The position numbers and the translations under genes are program-made. The notes beneath the pieces were generated by a model, which was not told where the DNA came from, made no database searches, and saw nothing but the letters and a program-made list of their open reading frames with translations. Shown in pieces: positions 7,423 to 14,563 of a stretch of 21,905 bases of DNA. Source of the DNA: CAZXBB01 sp964638815. GTDB lineage: Bacteria; Planctomycetota; Phycisphaerae; Phycisphaerales; SM1A02. Numbering within the stretch: position 1 is the stretch's first letter; every line of letters starts with the position of its first letter. The stretch lies in assembly GCA_964638815.1 (NCBI GenBank), contig CAZXBB010000267.1, forward strand, positions 1 through 21,905, in the 5' to 3' direction.

Positions 7423-7754
7423 GCGACTACAAGAAGGGCAAGCGAACAAGCAATGCAGGTGAGATCCTTGATCGCCGGCATCCGCCGAGCGCGAACGATC
7501 TCGATCTGCGTGCGGCCTTCCGGCAGGACATCGAGATTGCAGAGTTGATCCGCCACGTGCGCACTGAAGCCGGTCTGTCGCAGCGCGAGCTGGCGAAGCT
7601 GATCGGCACGTCCGCTTCAGCGATCTGCCGACTTGAGGATGCTGACTACGAGGGTCACTCAATGGCGATGCTGAGGCGCATTGCCGAGGCTTTAGGGCAG
7701 CGCGTGGAGGTACGGTTTGTCCCGCGCGAGCAGAAGAGGCTCGAGTCGGCATGA
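7419..7754 (+). CDS. XRE-family antitoxin (HigA-like)
   Basis: 111 aa. A helix-turn-helix of the XRE/Cro type spans about residues 39-95: ELIRHVRTEAGLSQRELAKL, then GTSASAICRLEDADY, then LRRIAEALGQRVEVRFVP. The start overlaps the toxin stop as ATGA, so translation is coupled. The toxin-first order is that of HigBA modules. It should bind and neutralise the toxin and repress the shared promoter through the palindrome at 6978-6995. The gene is intact although the toxin is frameshifted. It ends directly before the transposase remnant. Confidence 0.85.
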   Translation: MSDYKKGKRTSNAGEILDRRHPPSANDLDLRAAFRQDIEIAELIRHVRTEAGLSQRELAKLIGTSASAICRLEDADYEGHSMAMLRRIAEALGQRVEVRFVPREQKRLESA

Positions 7755-7790
7755 GTCGGGAGACGGGGTGTCAGCCCGCGGCCATCAGCC

Positions 7791-8363
7791 CTCATCCACG
7801 CCGGTGTCCCGCTGAAGCGGGGCGAACCGCTGCCGGAGGAGCTGCCCGCCGCCGTGATCGCGCCGTGATCGCGCCGTGATCGCGCCGTGATCGCGAAGCT
7901 GGCGAGGAACCGCAGTCTCGTCGAAACGTACCGGCGGCGTCTGGGCAGCCTGAGCTGGTTCATGAAGTCACTGAAGGAGCCCCTGGCCCGCATGGCCAAT
8001 GCCGAGGATGGTGTGACGGGGGCGTTCTGGGAGGAGCGGTTCAAGAGCCCGCGCATCCTCGACTTGGCCGGACTGCTGACCTGCATGGCATATGTCGATC
8101 TGAATCCCGTGCACGCCGGGATGGCGGAGGGTCTGGAGGATTCGTACTACACATCCATACGCGAGCGGCTGGCGGCGCTGCGCCGATTCGCCCGGTCGAG
8201 CGCCCTGCGCCGGTCGTTGCCCGAGGCGGATATCGCGGAGCTGGAGAGGATGCTCGAGCACGATCTGGTCGAGTCTCCGGAGCAGGCGACCTCGCCTGCA
8301 CTGGTTCACACAGGAACGCCGAAGAGCCAGGCCACGCATGTGTTTCCACGGTTCTCTGTGTGA
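7791..8363 (+). pseudogene. REP-associated (IS200-like HUH) transposase, C-terminal remnant
   Basis: From 7791 one frame reads LKRGEPLPEELPAAVIA, is interrupted by a tandem repeat with an in-frame TGA (7866), and resumes from 7887 as KLARNRSLVETYRRRLGSLS. Next come WFMKSLKEPLARMANAEDG, then FWEERFKSPRILD and CMAYVDLNPVHAGMAE. This is the typical C-terminal half of the large TnpA_REP/RAYT family common in planctomycetes, which cuts and joins single-stranded DNA at REP hairpins. The N-terminal half with the HUH motif is missing here but a matching half lies at 10270-10539. The last codons (SQATHVFPRFSV) and stop belong to the 123-nt repeat. Not functional as it stands. Confidence 0.75.
7851..7894 (+). 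repeat. Four perfect copies of the 11-mer GCCGTGATCGC inside the transposase remnant
   Basis: 7851-7861, 7862-7872, 7873-7883 and 7884-7894 are identical. A single copy would read ELPAAVIAKLARN in frame. Three extra copies add 33 nt, which preserves the frame but introduces the TGA at 7866. The expansion therefore breaks the gene by a stop codon, not by a shift. Confidence 0.95.
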
Positions 8364-8445
8364 CGCGGCTCCCGTGTGCTAGATTCCTCGGCGGCTCGTG
8401 CGACGTCGGTCGCCGCGGTCCCGATCTCGCGTCACCTCATTCGGG
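8323..8445 (+). repeat. 123-nt transposase-linked repeat, copy 1
   Basis: Aligns without gaps to 10137-10259 with 9 mismatches (114 of 123). It encodes the stop of the transposase remnant and includes the small hairpin CACGG-TTCT-CTGTG (8347-8360), kept by a G-T pair where the other copy has G-C. It ends at CTCATTCGGG. In the other copy the transposase start lies 10 nt further on. Confidence 0.9.
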
Positions 8446-8485
8446 AGGAAGTGGGCCACGCACAAGGAGGAAGTGGGCCACGCAC
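8444..8485 (+). repeat. Tandem 20-mer, two copies, period 22
   Basis: GGAGGAAGTGGGCCACGCAC occurs at 8444-8463 and 8466-8485. The GGCCACGCA part is shared with the 123-nt repeats (8330-8338 and 10144-10152). The rest of 8486-8782 holds no gene or site that I can support apart from the ribosome site of the next gene. Confidence 0.85.
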
Positions 8486-8782
8486 ATGTCGCCGCCAGCC
8501 TCGGCGCGGCTAAGGGCAGCGTGATGCAGCGTTTCGGGTGGGCCTCTTCACCGGCGTTCGCATGCGTGCATCGTGATCGGGGAAGAGATCGTGCAGCGCC
8601 GCCGGCGTGGTTGGGAGCTGCACGCTCGGACCCACAACCGCCGGAGGTCCGGCTGGCGCCGGCCCATCTCCGGCTACCATACACCGCTGCTCTGCGGGCA
8701 GAATCCGTCGCCGGTGGCCCGCCCCCTGAGCTTGGTCGGTGAGGCGACTCAACCCGGACCTCAATGTCGGCACGGAGGCCGC

Positions 8783-9256
8783 ATGCCAGATCGCGTCTAC
8801 ATCGAGAGCACTATCGTCGGCTACCTGACAATGCGACCGAGCAAGCAAGTGGTGGTCGCGGCTCGTCAGGAGATCACGAAGCAGTGGTGGGCAGCGCGGC
8901 AATTCGACTTTCGGCTCGTCACCTCCCAAGTTGTCCTCGATGAGATCAGTTCTGGCGATCACGTGGCCGCAACCGAACGCCTTGATGCCATCCAACATCT
9001 TCCCCTTCTTGACTTGACGCACTCAAGCGAAGATCTGGCGAGCCGGCTGGTTGCTGCCGGGCCACTCCCCACGAAGGCCTTGGCAGACGCCGCACATATA
9101 GCAGTGGCGGCAGTCCACAGCGTCGAGTTCGTGCTGACGTGGAACTGCACCCACATCGCCAATGCCGCGCTCAGGCCCCGTATCGAGCAGATTATCCGCG
9201 AATCCGGCTTCAGACCGCCTATACTCTGCACGCCTGAGGAACTGCTCGATGACTAG
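8783..9256 (+). CDS. PIN-domain toxin (VapC-like ribonuclease)
   Basis: 157 aa. The start ATG has GGAGG (8774-8778) just upstream. Acidic residues expected in a PIN nuclease are visible: E8 in VYIESTIVGYL, in place of the more usual Asp, E54 in SQVVLDEISSGD, and D102 in ALADAAHIAVAA, followed by TWNCTHIANA (W120, N121, H124). This is the subfamily of PIN toxins with YIE(S/T)(T/S) at the N-terminus, and these are usually paired with a very short antitoxin. The following ORF overlaps by 8 nt and fits that role, so this is a toxin-first module. The expected activity is Mg-dependent RNA cleavage. Gene intact. Confidence 0.8.
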   Translation: MPDRVYIESTIVGYLTMRPSKQVVVAARQEITKQWWAARQFDFRLVTSQVVLDEISSGDHVAATERLDAIQHLPLLDLTHSSEDLASRLVAAGPLPTKALADAAHIAVAAVHSVEFVLTWNCTHIANAALRPRIEQIIRESGFRPPILCTPEELLDD

Positions 9257-9449
9257 CCGCATCAACCCCGATCCGATCCTGGCTGAGATCCGGCACACCC
9301 GCGATCAGTTCGCAGAACGTCATCACAATGACATCGGGTCCTTCTTCGCTGAGGTCCGGAAGCACCAGCAGCAATCAAGCCGGGAAGTTCTGCAGCCACC
9401 GCCCAAGCCAATCTCAACGCGTGGCGCGTCCGATGAGTCCGCGGCTTAG
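9249..9449 (+). CDS. Small antitoxin partner of the PIN toxin
   Basis: 66 aa, starting with ATGACTAG, which overlaps the toxin stop by 8 nt (translational coupling). The sequence begins MTSRINPDPILAEIRHTRDQ and continues with a helical, charged stretch (FFAEVRKHQQQSS), then a proline-rich tail. Short proteins starting with an NPDPIxxEIRxxRD pattern commonly sit next to this type of PIN gene; this is from memory of such operons. There is no recognisable DNA-binding domain, so promoter control may rest on the complex or be absent. The stretch 9450-9676 after it holds no gene; it is rich in CGCTCGGGCGCT-like words. Confidence 0.65.
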   Translation: MTSRINPDPILAEIRHTRDQFAERHHNDIGSFFAEVRKHQQQSSREVLQPPPKPISTRGASDESAA

Positions 9450-9676
9450 GCGCCGTCCGGAAACAAGGTGCACAGTCTGAGATCGCGAGATCCCCACTCG
9501 TCGGCCGACGGCGCGACGATCGACGGTCCAGGCTGCGCTCGCGCTTCGGCGCTCGGGCGCTGGGACGCGCCGTCGCTCGGGCGCTCCCGCGCTTCGGGGA
9601 ATCCGCGCCACCGGCCGCGCGCCGCGGGACCGACCCGGTGGAGTGACGCTCCGGCACTTGCCCCGGAGTCCTCGCC

Positions 9677-10177
9677 GTGTTCCATCGTCCCGTTCGCGCC
9701 CGTTCGATCCTGCTCGTCTCGTTCGCGCCCGCCCTGTGGTCCGCCGCTGCCGATCCCTGGGTGACCTATGCCGGCGCCGGCGCCGCCGGTGCCGCGGGGC
9801 CCGGCGCGGGGAAGACCATCGTCCTCGTCAGCGGCGACGAGGAATACCGGTCGGAGGAGGCTCTGCCGCAGCTTGCGCGCATCCTGAGCTTCCGCCACGG
9901 CTTCACGGCGCATGTGCTCTTCGCGATCGATCGTGCGACCGGCGTCATCAATCCCGATGACCGCACGAACATCCCCGGGCTCGAGAAGCTCGCGGACGCG
10001 GACCTCTTGATCATCGCGACACGCTTCCGCGATCTGCCCGATGAGCAGATGGCCCGCATCGACGCGTACCTGAAGTCGGGCCGGCCCGTCGTCGGGCTGC
10101 GCACCGCGACGCACGCCCAAGAGCCAAAGAGCCAAAAGAGCCAGGCCACGCACATGTTTCCACGGTTCTCCGTGTGA
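9677..10177 (+). pseudogene. ThuA-domain protein, truncated by the transposase-linked repeat
   Basis: The GTG start has GGAG (9665-9668) 8 nt upstream. Residues 1-25 look like a signal peptide (ARSILLVSFAPALWSAAA). Then comes the start of a ThuA/glutamine-amidotransferase-like fold: TIVLVSGDEEYRSEEALPQL, then VLFAIDRATGVINPD, LLIIATRFRDLPDEQM and GRPVVGLRTATHA. In intact planctomycete homologues the domain continues for at least 100 residues after RTATHA. Here it switches to EPKSQKSQATHMFPRFSV and stops, the tail being encoded by the 123-nt repeat. No downstream half occurs in this window. The fragment may be secreted but is unlikely to fold fully. Confidence 0.75.
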
Positions 10178-10259
10178 CGCGGCTCTCGCGTGCTAGATTC
10201 CTCGGCGGGTCGCGCGGCGTCGGTCGCCGCGGTCCCAATCTCGCGTCACCTCATTCGGG
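10137..10259 (+). repeat. 123-nt transposase-linked repeat, copy 2
   Basis: This is the partner of 8323-8445 at a constant offset of 1814 nt. It contains a perfect 5-bp hairpin CACGG-TTCT-CCGTG (10161-10174), a candidate REP-type recognition structure. It lies directly upstream of the transposase N-terminal remnant and supplies the stop codon of the broken ThuA gene. Confidence 0.9.
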
Positions 10260-10269
10260 GGAATCCTCC

Positions 10270-10539
10270 ATGGCCGTCCCGCGCGCCCGCATCGTCGATC
10301 CGAACGAACCGGGTCTCTATCACTGCTTCAGCCGCTGCGTCCGGCACGCCTTCCTCATGGGGCCGGAGCACGACCACCGCCGGGCGTGGATCGAGCAGCG
10401 TCTGGAGTTCCTGACTTCGATCTTCGCGGCGGACGACGCTGCGCACGCTGCGATGAGCAACCACCTTCATGTCCTGGTTCGCATCGACCCGCCCCACACA
10501 CAGCAATGGAGCGCCGACGAGGTCGTCATCGACGACTGA
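10270..10539 (+). pseudogene. REP-associated (IS200-like HUH) transposase, N-terminal remnant
   Basis: 89 codons from the ATG at 10270: GLYHCFSRCVRHAFLMG, then HRRAWIEQRLEFLTSIFAAD, then AAMSNHLHVLVRIDPP. The HUH motif (HLH) that holds the metal is intact. The frame ends shortly after WSADEVV, just where family members continue with a RW motif and the central linker. The catalytic tyrosine region and the C-terminal half are missing, and the half found at 7791-8363 lies upstream instead. The 3' end overlaps the tail of the reverse-strand gene 10467-11249. Confidence 0.75.
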
Positions 10540-11249
10540 ACACGACGGAACACGACGCAACCGCACTCGCAACATCGCGCCGAGGAGGCACCTTTCTGCC
10601 GATAGCCACACTGTGGACACAACCCCCTCATTAGCCGGATCCTCCTGAGGAGACGGTTAGTTCCGAAGCCAGCGGCCGCCGCGAGCAATCCCCACAAGCC
10701 TGCGTTGACTAGCATGCCTCCCCAGAGAACGTGCATTGGGAGCACCGCATTGGCTAGTCCCGGAACACTCGAACTCCCAACAGTCAGCGGGAGACCGTCG
10801 GTGATCACCGGTCGGCCGTAGTCGGCGCGCCACGTCAACACGAATGAACGCGCTGGCCAACCAAACGCCTGCTCACCGAAGCTGCCAGGTGATCTCAGGT
10901 GCCCGAGGCCACTTCGGATGGCATCCAGTCGGTCGCGCGTGCCGCGCGCCCAATCGGGCAGATCGCGCTCTTCCGCGCCATGCGCCTCCGTTTCATAAGC
11001 CAGAGCGACCGAGCCAACGTCTGGAGACCACGACACGAACGACGATCCAACGTCCTTTACCAGAACCTCCGATCGCAGCGGGCTCGACCGCTCGGACCAG
11101 CAGAAGCCGCTTGCCCGGTCCTGATATGCGGCCGACGCCGAGGGCTGAGTTGACGGCGACCATACACCGATCAGAGCGAAGGTGGCCGTGCAGACACAGC
11201 CGACGGCCAAGGACCACCCTGCGCGAAGCAGCACCGGCACACTCGCCAT
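10467..11249 (-). CDS. Two-TM membrane protein with C-terminal zinc ribbon (paralogue), tail altered
   Basis: 260 aa from the ATG at 11249; an in-frame TTG at 11261 adds four residues. The first membrane segment is near the N-terminus (SLAVGCVCTATFALIGVW). The extracytoplasmic part contains GWPARS, and the second segment follows LPMHVLWGG. The zinc ribbon LCPQCGYRQKG...CCECGC follows. Order, spacing and the GWPA(P/R)S and LPxxxxW words match the gene at 5348-6121, so the two are paralogues. The last 20 or so codons run into the transposase remnant (overlap 10467-10539), so the original C-terminus was probably replaced when the element arrived. Function unknown. Confidence 0.6.
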   Translation of the reverse strand: MASVPVLLRAGWSLAVGCVCTATFALIGVWSPSTQPSASAAYQDRASGFCWSERSSPLRSEVLVKDVGSSFVSWSPDVGSVALAYETEAHGAEERDLPDWARGTRDRLDAIRSGLGHLRSPGSFGEQAFGWPARSFVLTWRADYGRPVITDGLPLTVGSSSVPGLANAVLPMHVLWGGMLVNAGLWGLLAAAAGFGTNRLLRRIRLMRGLCPQCGYRQKGASSARCCECGCVVFRRVQSSMTTSSALHCCVWGGSMRTRT

Positions 11250-11349
11250 GTATCGGATCAAAGTAACTGAACCTCAGCGGATCCTACGGCCAGATATCAA
11301 CAGAACATGGATCGAACTCCGTCTGACACCAGAAACAGTATTGCGACTG

Positions 11350-11378
11350 CTGGTACTGAACAACAGCGATCCTGTCAA
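11350..11378 (-). promoter_or_regulatory. Candidate promoter of the zinc-ribbon gene
   Basis: Read on the reverse strand, a perfect TTGACA (11378-11373) is followed after 17 nt by TACCAG (11355-11350), a weak -10. It would leave a leader of about 90 nt before the ATG at 11249. The rest of 11262-11469 shows no gene. Confidence 0.3.
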
Positions 11379-11469
11379 TGATCTCGTTCCGACACTCTTG
11401 GACTCGGCGGGTCGGAGCGCGCGGGTGTCCCGGACGCCGCCCCTCTGCGGCTGAGCGCTGAAGCAAACG

Positions 11470-12852
11470 TCAGGCGATCGCCCCATCGACCGAGAGCGGC
11501 ACCGTCTCGGGTGCGCGCTCGACGTGCAGACGCGAGGCGCGCACCGTCGACCAGTCCCTGATCGCACGGTCCGGCGAACCGGGGCCGTCGTGGACGCGCA
11601 GCAGGTTGTACGCATTGTCGCGCTGGGCCGGGAGGTGGCCGGCGTCGCGGATGAGGTGGCAGATGAGCGGCTCGCTGAGGCAGTACGTCGTGCCCGCCGC
11701 GCTCACGACGTTCTCCTCCATCATGACGGAGCCCATGTCGTTCGCGCCAAAGCCGAGCGCGACCTGGCCGATGTGGGGGCCCATCGTGACCCAGCTCGCG
11801 CCGATCGAGTAGATGTTGTCGAGGTAGAGCCGACTGAGCGCCTGCGTGCGCAGGTAGTCGCTGCCGCCGACCATGCGCAGGCGGCGACCGAACTGCGGGT
11901 GGTCCTCGCGGCGGCCCGAGCCATCCAGCCGCGCGACGGCATCGCCCGGGAACACGCCGTCGAGGTCGTCCCCCTCGCCGGTGCCCCATTCGCCGACGCG
12001 GCCGAGCGGCGTGTTCTCGCGCTGGAACGGCCACGAGATGAACGCGAAGTAGCGTCCGCCGCCGTCCGCGGCGAAGTCGTCGATCGCGCGATCCTGCCAA
12101 TCCCGGACCAGGTGCATGTGGTGGATGCGGTCGGCGACGCCCTCGATGTGCCCGAACATCATGGTCGCCGACGTGTTCATCCCGAGTTCGTGCGCCACGC
12201 GCATCGTCGTCAGCCACGCCTCGGCGTCGCACTTGCCGAGCCCGATCTTTCGGCGCACCGCCGGGGCGAAGATCTCGCCGCCGCCGCCGGGTATCGAGTC
12301 GAGACCGGCGTCCTTCATCTGCGCCATCACGTTGCGCAGCTTCGCCGCCAGGTCCGCGCCCGGCGGATCGAAGAAGTTGACGAACTCGATGAACTCGGGC
12401 GGGCTGAAGGCGTGGACGTGCACCTGCGGAAACCGGTTTCTGATCGCCGCGAGGAGATCGAGGTACCACGACAACGGCAGATCCGGGTTCATCCCGCCCT
12501 GCATGAGGATCTGCGTCCCGCCGATGTCCACGAGCTCCCCGATCTTCCCGAGCAGCTCGTCGTACTCCAGCGTGTACGCGTCATCCTCGTCTCCGTCGCG
12601 GCGGAACGCGCAGAACGTGCACTTCGCCGTGCAGACGTTGGTGTAGTTGATGTTGCGATCGATGACGTACGTCCGGATCGCGTCCCCGTGCACGAAGCGG
12701 CAGCGGGCGTCGGCCCAGCGGCCGAGCTCGTGGATCGGCATCTCGTGGTAGAGCCGCAGCGCCTGCTCGGGCGTGACGCGGAGCACGCCCGCGACGACGT
12801 CCCGAAGCACGGCGGGGTCGAGGATGTCAGCGTGGGGGTGCGGGGAAGGCAT
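11470..12852 (-). CDS. mqnC: Cyclic dehypoxanthinyl futalosine synthase (radical SAM)
   Basis: 460 aa from the ATG at 12852; a GTG at 12861 would add three residues. It carries the radical SAM cluster motif CTAKCTFC (C74, C78, C81) inside DRNINYTNVCTAKCTFCAF, the hallmark of MqnC. The related MqnE has a different context. Further signatures are GGTQILMQGGMNPDLP, SIPGGGGEIF, MMFGHIE, FGANDMGSVMMEENVVSAAG and RDAGHLPAQRD. The enzyme cyclises dehypoxanthine futalosine, a step of the futalosine route to menaquinone. At 460 aa it is longer than the usual 360-380: there is an insertion of roughly 25-30 residues after ENTPLGRV and a C-terminal extension of about 45. No other menaquinone gene is adjacent. 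Confidence 0.92.
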   Translation of the reverse strand: MPSPHPHADILDPAVLRDVVAGVLRVTPEQALRLYHEMPIHELGRWADARCRFVHGDAIRTYVIDRNINYTNVCTAKCTFCAFRRDGDEDDAYTLEYDELLGKIGELVDIGGTQILMQGGMNPDLPLSWYLDLLAAIRNRFPQVHVHAFSPPEFIEFVNFFDPPGADLAAKLRNVMAQMKDAGLDSIPGGGGEIFAPAVRRKIGLGKCDAEAWLTTMRVAHELGMNTSATMMFGHIEGVADRIHHMHLVRDWQDRAIDDFAADGGGRYFAFISWPFQRENTPLGRVGEWGTGEGDDLDGVFPGDAVARLDGSGRREDHPQFGRRLRMVGGSDYLRTQALSRLYLDNIYSIGASWVTMGPHIGQVALGFGANDMGSVMMEENVVSAAGTTYCLSEPLICHLIRDAGHLPAQRDNAYNLLRVHDGPGSPDRAIRDWSTVRASRLHVERAPETVPLSVDGAIA

Positions 12853-12877
12853 CGGAATCACGGCGAATGGGAGGCTA

Positions 12878-12883
12878 AGAATA
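12878..12883 (-). promoter_or_regulatory. -10-like box before mqnC
   Basis: On the reverse strand TATTCT lies 25 nt before the ATG (16 nt before the alternative GTG). No convincing -35 box or Shine-Dalgarno site accompanies it. The 111-nt divergent gap up to the next gene must hold the promoters for both directions. Confidence 0.25.
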
Positions 12884-12963
12884 GCCGCGTCCCGCGGCCC
12901 GCGTCCGAAAATGCGGCGTCACCAGTCAAGCCGGACCGCCCTTCGGACGATCATGGGAACGTC

Positions 12964-13941
12964 ATGACGCCGAACCCCGAAACGTCCCTGACCGGCAGCG
13001 CGCGGGGAGCGCCCGCGACTCATTCAGCGTCGGTCAGCCTCGCTCTCGGCCGCCTGCGTTTCAGCGTGCTGCTGTCGTGCTGGGTGATCGGCCTCGCGCT
13101 CCTCGCCCAGACCGTGATCTGGAGCCTGGTCAACTTCACCGAGCTGCGCTGGGACCGGTCCGAAACGCCGACGGCCGAGACCGCGCTCATCGTCAAGCCG
13201 GGGCCCGCGCCGGTGGTGCGTTCGGCGCTCGACGACGTGAAGGGCAGGCCCTCCGCCGAGCCCGTCGATCCCAACCGGCTCGTGAGCGGCTACGACCGCA
13301 TCTTCGAGATCGGCTCGCGTCTCGCGCGCGGCCTCGGCACGGTCGGCCTTCTCGCGCTGCTGCCGCTGCTGGCGGTCGGCGTGCTGCTCGCGGCCGGGTC
13401 AGCCACGCGCGGCGTGGACAAGACGGTCTCGGCGTTCACCTGGTCCATCGTGGTCGCGCTGCTGGTGCTCCCGATCGGCGAGCTCGTCGGTCTCTCGGCG
13501 CCGGGCGGCGCCTTCTGGTCGTACGAAGCGGTGACGGCGAAGATCGATGCCGCCGGCGTCCCTGCGATCGACGCGCGCACTGTTCCACCGAGCGACGCGG
13601 GCGACGCGTGGAACGAGGGCCTCGCCGGCTCGATCGCCCGCTACGTGATGCTGCCTCTGGCGGCGCTTTGCGCCGTCTGCATGGTGGGGCTGCGCTTCGA
13701 CGCGGGCGTGGAGGCGGGCCTCGTGCGGAAGGAGGACCTGACGCTCGATCCGAAGCTCGAGGCCGAAGCCGGCGGAATCACTCCGGGCTCCCTCCACGCC
13801 GGCCGCGCGGCCACCGCGATGCAGGGCCTGGGCTCCGGCGTGCCCTTCGCCCCCGGTCCGAAGGCGATAGCGGCGCCGGCCGAAGGGCCGGTGTCGATCC
13901 GGCAGGTGTCGCCGGGGTCGGCGCCGAAGCGGATGATTTGA
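12964..13941 (+). CDS. Four-segment membrane protein of unknown function
   Basis: 325 aa from ATG 12964, divergent from mqnC. Hydrophobic segments lie near residues 33-57, 124-145, 153-177 and 223-243. A polar, probably periplasmic loop of about 65 residues follows the first, and a shorter one (PSDAGDAWNEG) precedes the fourth. The cytoplasmic C-terminal 80 residues are rich in Gly, Ala and Pro and look disordered. No cysteine ribbon, catalytic motif or known domain is recognised. Its GC-rich codon use matches the chromosome, so it is probably a lineage-specific native gene. It converges on fchA with a 22-nt gap. Confidence 0.75.
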   Translation: MTPNPETSLTGSARGAPATHSASVSLALGRLRFSVLLSCWVIGLALLAQTVIWSLVNFTELRWDRSETPTAETALIVKPGPAPVVRSALDDVKGRPSAEPVDPNRLVSGYDRIFEIGSRLARGLGTVGLLALLPLLAVGVLLAAGSATRGVDKTVSAFTWSIVVALLVLPIGELVGLSAPGGAFWSYEAVTAKIDAAGVPAIDARTVPPSDAGDAWNEGLAGSIARYVMLPLAALCAVCMVGLRFDAGVEAGLVRKEDLTLDPKLEAEAGGITPGSLHAGRAATAMQGLGSGVPFAPGPKAIAAPAEGPVSIRQVSPGSAPKRMI

Positions 13942-13958
13942 GTCCTGGGTTGCGCGAC

Positions 13959-13973
13959 GGGGGTTACGCCCCC
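13959..13973. terminator. Small hairpin between convergent genes
   Basis: GGGGG-TTACG-CCCCC. The stop codon of the reverse-strand gene (TAA, 13966-13964) lies in the loop. The position between convergent genes suggests termination, but there is no T-tract on either side. Confidence 0.3.
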
Positions 13974-14563
13974 ATCACCCCCAACGCAAGCCCCGCCGCG
14001 CGATCCAGCACGTCCGCGACCTCGCGCTCGAGCGTCTCCGACTCGTCGTGATCCTCCAGCAGCGGCAGATTCACCCGCACGTTGCACGCGGCCGAGCGGG
14101 CGGCCGCCTCGGCCAGGATCGCGGCGATCACGAGATCGCTGCGGAGCATCCGGTTCGTCGCGCCGTCGAGACGCGCGAGCAGCTCCAGGAGCCGAACGCA
14201 CGCGTCCATCACGTCGCGCGGCGCCGCGATCGCCCCGCGCACCGCGTCCGGGAGCTCGCGACGGCGTTGCTCGTCGTCCGCGTCCAGCTTCCACAGCTCG
14301 TTGAGCTTTGCGTACGCCCGCGCGTCCTCGGCGGCGCCGTCGAGCGCGGCCGCGCGGAGTCGGCCGAGCGTGGTGACGGCCTCCGCATGCAGGTCCGCGT
14401 GCTCGGCCAGCGTCTTCCTGCCCTGCGAGTAGCTGACGACCATGCGGGCGAGCGCGGCGCCGAGGGCCATCGTCAGCGCGGCGACGGCGCCGCCGCCGGG
14501 AACCGGGGTCTTCGCTTCGATCGAGTCGAGGAGCGCGTCGACGGTCAGGTCCGAGAGGCTCAC
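13964..14563 (-). CDS. Cyclodeaminase/cyclohydrolase family protein (FchA-like)
   Basis: 199 aa, all-helical family of formimidoyl-tetrahydrofolate cyclodeaminases and methenyl-THF cyclohydrolases. The signature KTPVPGGGAVAALTMALGAA is at residues 18-37, and R(M/L)VVSYSQGRK follows. C-terminal features are AACNVRVNLPLL and the helical end. It starts with a GTG whose last two bases are the first two of the pheT stop (GTGA), so it is translated by coupling with pheT. The expected role is one-carbon metabolism (5-formimino-THF to 5,10-methenyl-THF). The exact substrate cannot be told from sequence, and no histidine degradation gene is adjacent. Confidence 0.85.
   Translation of the reverse strand: MSLSDLTVDALLDSIEAKTPVPGGGAVAALTMALGAALARMVVSYSQGRKTLAEHADLHAEAVTTLGRLRAAALDGAAEDARAYAKLNELWKLDADDEQRRRELPDAVRGAIAAPRDVMDACVRLLELLARLDGATNRMLRSDLVIAAILAEAAARSAACNVRVNLPLLEDHDESETLEREVADVLDRAAGLALGVMGA

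Noticed and set aside
7841..8485. CRISPR-like array from the 11-mer and 20-mer tandem repeats
   Set aside because: The 11-mers have no spacers and the 20-mers occur only twice with a 2-nt spacer.
11524..12963. Long forward frame (11524-13941) read as one 805-aa protein
   Set aside because: Its first 480 codons are the antisense of mqnC, which has clear radical SAM motifs; only 12964-13941 is real.
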